Assembly: GCA_902806595.1 (NCBI GenBank) | Contig: CADCXC010000038.1 | Coordinates: 4,774,001-4,838,000 of the forward strand | From: Pyrenopolyporus hunteri | Lineage: Eukaryota; Ascomycota; Sordariomycetes; Xylariales; Hypoxylaceae | Direction of reading: 5' to 3' | DNA length: 64,000 nucleotides | Shown here: piece after piece, positions 52,626 through 64,000 of the stretch | Layout of the letters: every line of letters starts with the position of its first letter | Numbering within the stretch: the stretch's first letter is position 1 | The notes under the pieces: model-generated | Seen by the model: only the letters and a program-made list of their open reading frames with translations | The model's database searches: none | What the model was told of the DNA's origin: nothing | Program-made: the position numbers and the translations under genes

Positions 52626-55226
52626 TATTTATTTTTGTTATATTTAAATTTCGATTATTTAAATATATACGTTAATAATATCGATTATTAATAAAATTTT
52701 TTTAAATTTAATTATTTTTAACCTATTAACATTAAACCTTAAAATTAACGAAATTTATTTTAATTTAAAAATTATTAAAAATAAAAATAAATATATTAAT
52801 TATAATTTTATTATGTAATTTTTTATCGAATAATTTTATCATATCGTTTATTAATTTATTTTATAATTCTTTAATAACGATATTATTTTATATAAATAAA
52901 AACGATTCGAATTTAATATTTATTTACGTAATATTATTATTTACGAACCGTATAAAAATATTAATGTTTTTATAATATAATTTTAATATTTAAATGTGTA
53001 AATAATTAAATATAAATATAAATGAAATTTTTATATAACTTTTAAACGAATATTTAAAATAATAAACCGTTCGTTTAATCGAATTTTTAAAATTTTAAAT
53101 CGATTATTTATTTAAATTTTAAAATTATTTAATTATATAATAATTTAAATCTTTAAATTATTTAATTACGTGTTAATTATATTAATTAAATTCGAAATTT
53201 ATTAACTTTTATAAATTACGAAAAAGTTTATAAATTTTAATAATTTCTATATTAATTTATTATTATATTCGATTATTATAACGAAATTAAATTACGAATT
53301 AAATTATATTAAAAAATTTATAATAACCGAAATATTAAATAAATAATAAAATAAAATACGATAAATTAATAAAATATTTTAAAAAAAATTAATTTAAAAT
53401 TTAAATTAATATTAAAATAATTAAAATCTCGTAATAATAACGTTTATATATTTATTTATTTAAGTATTTTATAATAATAAATATTATTTAAAACTATTCG
53501 AAAATTAATTTTTTAATTAAAACCTTTAATAATAAATTAATAACTTCGAATCGATTAATTTAACGTTTAATATAATAAAACGATAATTTATTTCTACGTT
53601 TTTTACATAAATATTTATATATAATATATATATATAAAAAAATACGTTTACGATATAAAATTATAAAAATAACTTTAAAAAATTTATACATTTATATATT
53701 TTATAAAAATTTCTTTTTTTTACGGTTTTATAATTATTAAAAATATAATTACGACTTTTATTTAATATATTTATACCCGAATTAATATAATATAATTTAA
53801 TTTAAACCTTTTTATAAATTATTATATTATAATAATTAAATAATTATTTATTTAAATTTATTATTATAATATTATATAATTATTTAATAATATAAAATAA
53901 TTAATAAATTAAATTATATCGTTTTATATAATATAAATACGTTATATTAATCCCGTAATTTAAAAAATTATAATTCGTCCTTTTTATTTTTTTTCTATAA
54001 TATTAATAAAAATTTATTTTTAATTTTTAAAATTCGTTTTATAACGTAAAATTAAACGGTTAATTTTTAAACTATTTTATAATAAATTATAATATAATAT
54101 TATTTATTATAATTTTTATTATATAAAATATTAATTAAAAAATAAAATTAAATATATTCGAACTTTAAACGTAAATTATAAAAATAAAAGTAATAATAAA
54201 CGTTATTAGTTAAAAAGTTAATTAATATAGTCGAAAATCGATTATAAATTATAGTTTTTATCGAAGATATAATCGTATTTATTTAATTACGTAATAAATT
54301 TATTATTATTATTTATTTTATTAATCGATTTTATTAAATTAATCGATTAATTATATTATAAATTTTACCGATAATTTCGATTTAAATTTTTATTTTAAAA
54401 ATTTTTATTTTATTCGTATATATTTTTTTAAACGATTTTAAAAAACTCGCTTTAAATTTACGATATTATATATACGAATTATATATTAATTATATATAAT
54501 TATAACACCGATATAAAAATCGAGTAAAATATAAGTTATTATATAATTACGTAATTATAATAACATTATATTTTAATTAATTAAAATAATAAATACTTCG
54601 AATTTCGAATTATTTATAATTTTAATTATATATATTATTTATGTTATTTTATATTATTTTATATATATTAAACGTATTAATAAATACATATATATAATAT
54701 ATATATTTAAATAATAAAATGAAAATATATTTAAATATATTAAACCCGTTTTTTTAATTTTTAATTTTTTTTTTTTAAATATTTTATTATACCTTTATTA
54801 TTTAAACATTAATTTAACATTATATATTCAAATTAATATAAATAATATAAACGTTAATTACGTCGAATAATTTAATTTATAATTCGATTTTAATTTTATA
54901 ATATAATTTATAATTTTATTTAACGAAAAATTTCTTAAGTTAAAAAACTTTTTAATCGTTTAATAAAATTAATAAATTTTATATATATTATAATAAATTT
55001 AAAGTAATATAAATATTTTACCTATAAATTAATATTAATACGTATAAAACGCGTTTTAATTATATAAACGTTCGTTTTAATATTTTAAATACGTATTTTA
55101 ATAATATAAATACGCGTATAAATATTCGATTCGACGTTTTTAACGTTTATTTTAAAGTTTAATTCTAAGTATTATAAATTATTTTTTTATATTTTATATT
55201 TAATTTTTTAAATGTTTTAATATTAA

Positions 55227-55412
55227 TTGAAATTTTACTTTAAAGATTATAATTTTTTCGCGCGATTTATTAATAATTATATTACGATTTTCGAGGTTAT
55301 ATTTAAATTATTTAAATTTATCGAAAATAATATTATTATTAAAATATTACGAGGTAAATCAATGGATAATATTCGGGATTATTTAATAAATATTTATGTA
55401 ATTAAATTATAA
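55227..55412 (+). pseudogene. Remnant of a Ty3/gypsy-type reverse transcriptase (C-terminal part)
   Basis: An open frame of 61 codons, unusually long for this block. It contains DYNFFARFINNYITIF and FKLFK, then IRDYLINIYVIKL. This matches the order and spacing seen at the end of Ty3/gypsy reverse transcriptase (NFYRRFI-N--I--PL--L, then F--I---L---PVL) just before RNase H. Several mismatched positions are those that C-to-T changes would create (Pro to Leu/Ser or Phe, Gly to Lys). It is flanked by stops and begins with TTG, so it is not a gene. Fits a + strand retroelement buried in this block. Moderate to low confidence because the composition favours such residues. Confidence 0.4.
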
Positions 55413-58400
55413 TTAATATATTTACTTTCGATAAATTTCGAATTAAATTAAATTTTAAAGGTTTTAAATGTAAATTTTAACGGATAAAGTCGATAAAATT
55501 TAAAAAGGTTTTATAGTTATTAAAGTTATAAATAAGCGTTTATATTAATATTATAACGTCGTTATAATATACATATAAAAAAAGAAAAAAGAGGTATATA
55601 TTAAAGTTTAACGCTTTTACGAGTCGTAATTTATATTTTATTTTTTATTTTATAATTAATAAAATGTTAATAACGTAATTTTAATTAAATTTAAATTTTT
55701 ACTCGTTTCGTTAATTAAATTAAATAAATAAATATAATGTTATAATTTTATTAAATAAATTTTATTATTAAATTATAATAAATAAATTTAAATAATCGAT
55801 AATAAATATAATAATATTTTACCGCTTTTATATATGGATTATATTTATTTTTAAATATATAATAAATTTTATTTTTATACGTATTAATAAAAGTAAATTT
55901 ATATTCGAGTTTAAATTTTTTAACGTTTTTTTCGTTTTTATAAAATAATATAAGTTTATTTAATATATTTTATATTATTTTTTATTAAACGTTTTTATAA
56001 TTACGATTTTAATAATTAATATATCGTATAATATTTATTTTAATTTTTTAAAAAAAAATTAAAGGTTTATTTATATATATATTAAATAAGTTAATTATAA
56101 CGATATTTATATAATTAATATAATTTTATAACTTTTATAACCGTATAAAAAATCGTTTAAACCGTTTATTTTTATATAATTAATTTATTTATTTTTATTA
56201 ATTTTACGTTTTAAATGTATATCGGCGAAAATAATTAACGTATCGATTATATTAAATTATTTTTAATAATAAATCGACGACGTAATCGTTAATTAAAATT
56301 TATATTTATTTATAATATATTATTAATATATTATTAAAAAATATTTTTATTTTATATATTTAAATTTATAGTTTTTACGTATTAATAAATAACGGTATAA
56401 TTAATACGTAAATAAGTGCGATTTATAAAAGGTATATATAATTATTTTCGTATTTATAAATCGAAATACGAATTTAATAAACGATACGTATATTTATTAT
56501 TATTATAACGGCGGGGTTTACGTTATTTATTTATAAATTTATATATTTAAAAAAAAATTTAAAACGATTATATTAATAATATATAATAATATTAACTTTA
56601 ATATTAACTTTAATTTTTACTTTAAACCTCGTATTTATATTAACGAATTTTATAATTTTTTACCGGTTAAAAATACGTAATTATAAAAAAATATAAAAAT
56701 AATATAAATATATAATAATTTTCGAATAAATTAACGTTTAAATAAATTTCGAAAATAAATTAACGGTTTTACATACGTTAAAAAAAAAAAAAAAATAACG
56801 CGTTTAATATCGTTTATAAAAGAAAAATAACGACGAAATCGTTAATAAAAAATAAAAAGTTTTATTAAATAAAATAATAAAATTTATTTAAAATATAATT
56901 ATATAAATTTATATCGTATATATATTATATAAAATAAAAAGGACGATAATAAAAATATATTTAATTATTTTTAAATAATTTAATTATATAATATTTAAAA
57001 TTTATTTTTAATTTATATTTATTATAATAAAAATAATTAATTAATTTTTTTTTATTTAAATAAAATTTAAATAAATTATAACGTAATTTTATATTAATCG
57101 CGTTCGTAATAATATATCGCGTTTTAACTTTAATCGTATCGCGTATATAAATATTTATAAATTAAATAATATAAGTTTTAAACGCGTTATCGATTTTTTC
57201 GTTAATTAATTTAATAAATTCGATCGACGATTAATTAAATTTTCGTTTTTATTTTATATATTAAATAAAAGTAAATAATTAATATCGAAAATAATATAAT
57301 AAATCGAATTAATAAATATTTTAAAATAATTACCGTTAATAAAATTTAATATAATAATAAAAGTTTTTATAATATTATTTAATAAAAGTAATGTTTTTTA
57401 ATTAATAATAAATTAAATTAATTATATTCGATGTTTTTTATATTTTAAGTAATTTTAATCGTAAATAAACGTTAAATTATTTCGACGAAATTATTTTTTC
57501 GATAATCGATATATTTATAATTTATTCGTTTCGTAATACGATTAATTTTAATTTTTCCTTTTATATCGTTCGTTCGATTATTTTATTAACGTTTAAAAAC
57601 GAAATATTATTATCGATAAATTTTTAATAAAATTAATTAAATTTTCGATAAAATTAATAACAATATTCGAAGTTTTAAACGTTATAAAAATAAAATTTCG
57701 TTTAAAAATATCGACGTTAAAATTATTTTAATTCGATATTAATAATAATTATAAAAATTTTAATTAAATTTACGTTTATATTATAAATTTTAAATTTTAA
57801 CGATAACGTAAAATTTCGACGCGTTTTTACGGTTTTTTTAATAACGAATTAAATAATTTTAAAAGTTATTTTTATTACGATTTTATTAACGAAGTTAAAT
57901 TACGATCGATTTAAAAGTTAATAATTATATTAAACGTAAAAATTTAATTTAATAAAAGTTTTAATTAAACGAATAAATATAATTTAACGAAAAAATAATT
58001 AAATAAAGGCGGAGTTATTTAATTTAAAAAAAAATTAATTAAACGGGGGTATTTTAATTTTTTTTATCGAAAAATAAATTTACGAACGTTCGAAACGACG
58101 TTTTAATTTTTTTCGTAAAATTAAAACTTTGTTTTTATATATAATTATATAAATTTTATATATTTTATTTTTAATTATATTTTTACGAAATTTTAAAGTA
58201 TATTATTTTTATTAAATAAATTATTTATTATTATTTTTTATAATTAACGATATTTATTACTTTTATTTTAAATATTTACGTTATTTTAACGTATTAAACG
58301 AATTTTATATATTTAATATATTTATAAATTATACGTTCGTTAATTTTATATAAATTTAAAACGCTTCGCTTTAATTAATATTATAACGTAATTTTATTTA

Positions 58401-61400
58401 AATATAAAAAAATCGAAACATTAATTATTTTTAACGTAAACGTTTATTAAATAATTTTAAATTTCGTATCGATTAAATTTATAATTTTTTATCGTTTCGA
58501 TCGATATTAATTTTTTTTTATTTTATTATTTTTATTAATATATATATAAAAATTATAGATATATATATATATTTTAAAACAAATTATATTATAAATTTAA
58601 TTATAAATCGATTAAATTTTTTATAATTTAATATTTTTTTTATTACGTTAAATTTTAAATTTATTTAAATAAAAATTATTTTAAAATTATATCTAATAAA
58701 CGACTTATATTTTAATTACTTTTTTTCGATTATATTAATCTTCGGTTACGAATTTTAAAGCGGTGTATTTAAAAATAATTTACGCAATAATAAAATACTT
58801 CGATTATAAAATATAACGTTTAAATTATTAAATTACGTAACGAATAAATTATTTTATAAAATAAAAAATATTTCGTTAAAAAATATCGTAATTATATCGT
58901 TAAGTTAAATATTAAATAAAATAACTAAATTTTTACGTAAAAGTTAATAATTATTTATAAAATTAATAATTAAAAAATAATAAAATTTATAATAAAAATA
59001 ATAAATTTTATAATCTATTTCGAAATAAAATTTAAAAATTATTTTATATATTATTATATAATTAAAATTATTTTCGTAAAATTCGAAGTATATAACGTTT
59101 TTCGATATCGTTAAAAAATAAATAATAATATATAATATAAAATAATAATAAAATAAAAATTAAAATAAATAAAAAAACGATTTTTTTTAATATTTAATTT
59201 ATTAAATTTATAAAAAAAATATCGAAGTTATAACTTTTCGATAAATATATAAATAATATAATTAATAATTATAAAAGTTAAAATATATATTTTATTTTTT
59301 ATATATATAAAATCGTTATTTCGCGTTTTATAAATTAAATTAAAAAATAATTTACGTTAATTAATTAATTTTATATTAAAATTTACCGATTTCGATTATA
59401 ATATCAAAATAAAAACGTATCGTAAAATTTTATATTAAAAACGATAAATAAATTTTTACGAAAAAATATATAAATTTATTAAATATTTAACGATTTAATT
59501 ATATTTAAATATATTTTAATATCGTAATTAAACGCGAATTTATTCGAAAAAATTAACGAAAAATTAAAATATTATTATATATATTAATAAATTAATTTTA
59601 TAAAATATAATAATATAAATTAAACGTAATTTTATAATTTAAAAAAGTTTAAGTTTTTTTTATTATAACGTTAAATATATAATTAATTAATTAAATATAT
59701 TTAAATATAATAATAAAATTATAATAATAAAATCGTAAAATTATTTATAAATAAATACGTTTTAATATATATACATATAATAAATAAAAAATATATAAAT
59801 TTTATTTATAATTATATTAATAATATTTATATAATTTAAAAAAAAGTTCGAAAATTTATATATTATTATTTATATAATTTTATTTAAATATATATCGAAT
59901 TTTATATAATTATTTTTTATTACGACGTTATTTATAAAAACGGTTATAAATTAACGAAATATTTCGATAAATTAATATAATAATCGATTTATTATATCGA
60001 AATTAAATTAATAAAACTTTATATATTACGTTTTTTATATATTAAATATATATTATAAAAACTTTTACGAAAAATAATATTTTATAAAAATTATTATAAA
60101 ATCGTTTATATTAAATATATTTTAATGAATATATAAATCGATATATATTATTTTAAACGATCGTTAACGGATATTTATTACCGGCCGTTTTAAAAGGTTT
60201 ACGTATTTTTAAAATCGGGGAATTTTTTTACGCGTTTCGATAAACGTTTTTTTTCGATAACGTCGAAAAACGTTATACGTTTTAATTTTAACCTCGAATT
60301 TTTATTAAAATAATAACGGTTCGAAAATAAATACGTTTTATTAAAGTCGATTTATTATTATAATTAAATTAAAATTTAAAGTTTTATTATATTATATATA
60401 TACGAAAGGTTTTAATTTTAAAAAAGTTAATTTTATATAATAATAAACGGTAAATATTTTATATATACCCCGTAAAATTTATATTATATTTAATATAAAT
60501 AATAATAATTATATTAATTAAATAAATCGATATTAATAATATAAAAATTCGTATTTTATAAATTTTAATATATTTATTTATTTATAAAATTATTTATATT
60601 TTAATATAATGTTAAAATCGTTTTAAATTATTATACGTTAATTTAAAATTTAAATAATTATTTAAAAAATTAAATTATTCGATAATATTTAATAAATAAA
60701 ATTTTTAAACAAAATATTATAAAATTTCGAAAAAATATAATATTATTATTAATCGACGGTTTTTAACGATATTTTAATAAATAAAATATTTATAAAAATA
60801 AATTAAATATAAATAACGTTAAAAAGGAATTTTTAAATTTTTAATATCAAATTTTTATATATTTAAATTATTAATTATTTAAAATTTAAAAACTTAAAAT
60901 TAATTTATTTTTATAATTTTTATAACGTAAATTACGATAATAAAAAAATGTCGATATAATTCGATATTTTATATCGAAGAATTTATTTAATTTATACGTT
61001 ATTTTTTTACGAAAAAACTTTTACGATAATAAAATTTTATTTCGATTAATTAATAAAATTTTAATATTAATAAAGCGTTTTTTATTTCGTATTAAAATCG
61101 AAAATAATATAAAAAAAAATTAATAATTTAATCGAACGAGTATATAATATATTTAAAATACACGAATTTTTAAAATTATAAATAAGTTTTAAACGCTTTC
61201 AAAAATTTAAAAAAATAATATTTTCGAACGTATTCGTCGAAATATTTAATTTTAATTACGAAAAATATAATTTATATTATATATCGATAATTTTATTCGA
61301 AAATTATACGATAATAAATTAACGATAAATTAAACATAAAACGAAAAATACGTAAAAAGTTTATAATTTTAAAATTTAATTATATTTAATTTATAAATAA

Positions 61401-63314
61401 ATATTATAAATTAAATTTCGTTAAATTCGAAATTTATACGTATATTAACGCGTATTTCCGTAAAATATTATAAATTAATATAAATAAATATAATTTTCGA
61501 CTTTTAAATATATTAAATTAATTTTTTATTATTTTCGAATTAAAAATTCGATTATAATATATGCGAATAAATTATAAAATCGAAACTTTTTTATAATTTA
61601 AACGTAATTTTAATTAATTATAATTTAAAAATCGTCGATAATTATATAAAATTCGAACGAAATTAAAAAATTAAAATATAAAATTATTAAATTTCAAATT
61701 TATATAAATAAAAACGAATAAATAAAATCGAAAAATCGAATAATAATAATTATAATTATTAATTAACGTAATTTCGCGTTAAATTATATATATTAAAAAT
61801 GTAATTATTTTTATTTTTTTTTTTTTTTATAATTAATAATTTTAAAATTATTTCGACGAATTTTATAAAATTTAATTATTTAATAAAAGGAATTTAATTA
61901 ATTAAATCGCGTTATATATTATATATAAAAATATAATAAAATAAAAATTATCGATTTTATATATTAATAAAATAATTATCGTATTAAATTTTAATTAAAT
62001 AAAAATTATATTATTATCGATTATATAAATATAATATAATTAAATTTAAAAAAATTAATGTAAAAATTACGTTATAAATTTAAAATACGATTTTAAATTA
62101 ATATAATTAATATAAAAAATAAAAAATTATTAATCGAATATAATTTTAACGGTTTTTAACATTAAAAACGTAATAATTATATAATAAATAATTTATAATT
62201 TATTCGTTAAAATTTATTAATAATATAATATATTTTATATATAAAATTATATAACTTTTAAAAAAATACTTTAAATAATATATAATTAAAAATCGAAAAT
62301 TAAAATTAAAATTTAATAAAATTTTAAATAATAAGTTTTTATAATATAAATAATAATTAAAATTATATAAAAAAATATAAATATTATTTAAACGAACGTA
62401 TTTAAAAACGAAGATATAAACGTAATATAATTTAATATAAATGTTTATAAAATTTAATAAAAATATATTAATTAACATTTAATTATTTTAAAATAAATTA
62501 TATAAAAATAATTTAAAAGATTTTTTTTACGAAAGGTATAATTATTTCGTATTAAAAAGGTATAAAAGTAAAAAATAAAATTTTATTTAAAAATACGAAA
62601 ATATAATATTCGTATAATCGTATATATCGAAGTAAATACGATAATAAAATTAATAAAAATTATAAATATTATAAAATTATAATAAAAATCGTAAAAACGT
62701 CGTAAAAAAAGTTAAAAAATCGTAAAATAAAATCGCGATATTAAATCGTAAAAAACCGTAAAAAAAATTATAATTATTTTATTATAAATATATATTAAAT
62801 ATTTTAATTAATAATTAACATATATATTTAAATTAAAAGTTAAAAGTAATTAAATAATTCGTATAAAAATATAATTATTTTTTTATTATATAATTAATTT
62901 TATTATAATAATAAAAAATATAATAAAGATTTTAATAAAAAGTTATATTATATTTATTAAAATTATAATTAAAATATTTCGATAAAAACGCGTTATTTAA
63001 TATTTTATATAAATTTACGATAAAAAATTAAAATTAATAATAATTTAATTTTATTTTTATTAATTAAATATATATTAATTTAATATTTAATTAAATATTT
63101 TCTATATAATATTATTAATATTTATAAATATATATATATTTACGTATATAAAAAATCGTTTAATATACGTAAATATATACGTATACATTATTTTAAAAAT
63201 TTAAATAAAAAGTTTAATAACCGTTTTATTATTTTAATTATAATTTTATATATTTATTTTAAATATTTAAATATATATAAATAAAATAACAAAATCATAT
63301 TTAAATTTATTATC

Positions 63315-64000
63315 GATTATTCGATTTTATTAAAAAAACTTCAAAATATATTTTAATTTTTTTTAAATAAAAATTTAATTACGTAAAAATTTACGAGTTA
63401 CATTTTTACGTTATATAAATTATACGTTACGTTAATAAATTACGCGTACGTTACGTTAAACGATTTATATTACGCGTTTATTTAATTAATTAAACCGTTT
63501 TATTAAACGTTATATTATTATATTTAAAATTATTCGTATTTTAATAAACGATTTTATTAATTAAATTAATTTAATTAAATAAATCGAATTAAATAAATTT
63601 ATACGAAAAATTTAAATTATATAAATTTAATTATATAAATTTAATTTTAATTTAACGTATAATTTTATTTAAAAAATTCGAATCGAATAAATTTAATTAT
63701 ATACATTTAATTATATAAATTTATATTAAACGAATAAAAGTCGTTAATTAATAATCGAAAAATTATTATATAATTATATAATAAAAATATAAAATAAATA
63801 AAATTAATTAAATTATATATATATAAAAATTATAAATAAATTAACTATATTAATCGATATTTATATTATTTTAAAAGTTTATACTTTAAATGTTTATTAC
63901 GTAAAATAATAAAATATTTAATAAAATATATTTATCGTTATTATCGTTATAATAAATATTTTAATACGAAATTACATTATTATAATTTAATTATATAAAT
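63315..64000 (-). repeat. R copy (inverted), interrupted by S, running off the window
   Basis: Reverse complement of 2340-2880: TTTAATTACGTAAAAATTTA, TTACGTTACGTTAATAAATT, ACGATTTTATTAATTAAATT, then AATTTAATTATATAAATTTA. R-type sequence resumes at the very end (63,985-64,000). Confidence 0.65.
63738..63985 (+). repeat. Copy of dispersed repeat S inserted in R
   Basis: GTCGTTAATTAATAATCGAA through ACGAAATTACATTATTATAA, flanked on both sides by R-type AATTTAATTATATAAAT. This placement shows that S can occur alone within another repeat. Confidence 0.7.

Larger units (their letters stand above)
44060..64000. other. RIP-type AT-rich block (right)
   Basis: Composition as in the left block. Stop codons in all frames; remaining C and G bases are mostly in CpG, with extra G on the + strand in 53-59 kb. 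Apart from the S and R repeats, a poly-G run and one reverse transcriptase-like remnant, nothing can be read in 44,520-52,020, 52,640-55,220, 55,420-63,310. A 92-codon frame at 62,200-62,478 (-) is Ile/Tyr/Asn/Phe-rich AT noise. Confidence 0.9.

Noticed and set aside
62200..62478. 92-codon minus-strand frame
   Set aside because: Composition (Ile, Tyr, Asn, Phe, Leu) is what random AT-rich DNA encodes; no domain-like pattern.

Overview
The window looks like a chromosome segment of a filamentous ascomycete (Pezizomycotina; possibly a Sordariomycete, low confidence). It has a two-speed layout: a roughly 11 kb island of ordinary-composition DNA with intron-bearing genes (about 32,945-44,060) between two extremely AT-rich blocks (1-32,940 and 44,060-64,000). 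The introns are short, with GT..AG ends and CTAAC-type branch sites. The AT-rich blocks have no open coding frames and carry diverged repeats in which most surviving C and G bases sit in CpG. That is the pattern left by repeat-induced point mutation (RIP) of transposons. Palindromic TACCTAGGTA motifs in the island's intergenic DNA also fit a filamentous fungus.

Left AT-rich block. It holds nested mobile elements. An inverted pair of a ~1.15 kb repeat (family R, with 38-39 bp internal tandem units) occupies 1-2880. A second R copy was hit by two ~6 kb LTR-type elements of one family (A) in opposite orientations: A1 at 7513-20932 (+) and A2 at 21371-29478 (-). A1 is split by another LTR-type element (B, about 11,070-17,800) and by a foldback TIR element (M). 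A2 is split by an R copy and by a second M. A third M lies at 31,100-31,890. Long simple repeats occur at 5526-5862 (15 bp unit), 7128-7430 (AAT) and 30,810-30,912 (AAT).

Gene island. Three genes are supported: (1) a 565-residue, almost wholly coiled-coil protein with a possible N-myristoylation signal, two exons, + strand, 33,399-35,161; (2) a TRIP4/ASC-1 (yeast Rqt4)-type C2HC5 zinc-finger protein, - strand, 35,668-37,230, converging on gene 1; (3) an 865-residue predicted membrane-anchored six-hairpin glycosidase-like protein with C-terminal beta-sandwich domains, three exons, + strand, 40,431-43,292. Between genes 2 and 3 lie a TIR element that is RIP-mutated at one end only (37,811-38,393), a decayed gene remnant (about 38,815-39,206, -) and a 589 bp hAT-like MITE with an 8 bp target duplication (39,490-40,078). 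The three genes are not an obvious pathway: one is probably cytoskeletal or membrane-associated, one belongs to ribosome quality control or transcription coactivation, and one to cell-surface carbohydrate processing.

Right AT-rich block. It carries several copies of a ~240 bp dispersed repeat (family S), an R copy at the window's right end, and at 55,227-55,412 a RIP-altered remnant resembling the reverse transcriptase to RNase H linker of a Ty3/gypsy element. Nothing else there can be read as coding.

I found no CRISPR array, rRNA or confident tRNA, and no clearly new defence or biosynthetic system. The most unusual points are the CpG-restricted, strand-asymmetric mutation footprint, the element caught half-mutated at an island edge, and the two inverted LTR elements inserted in one repeat.
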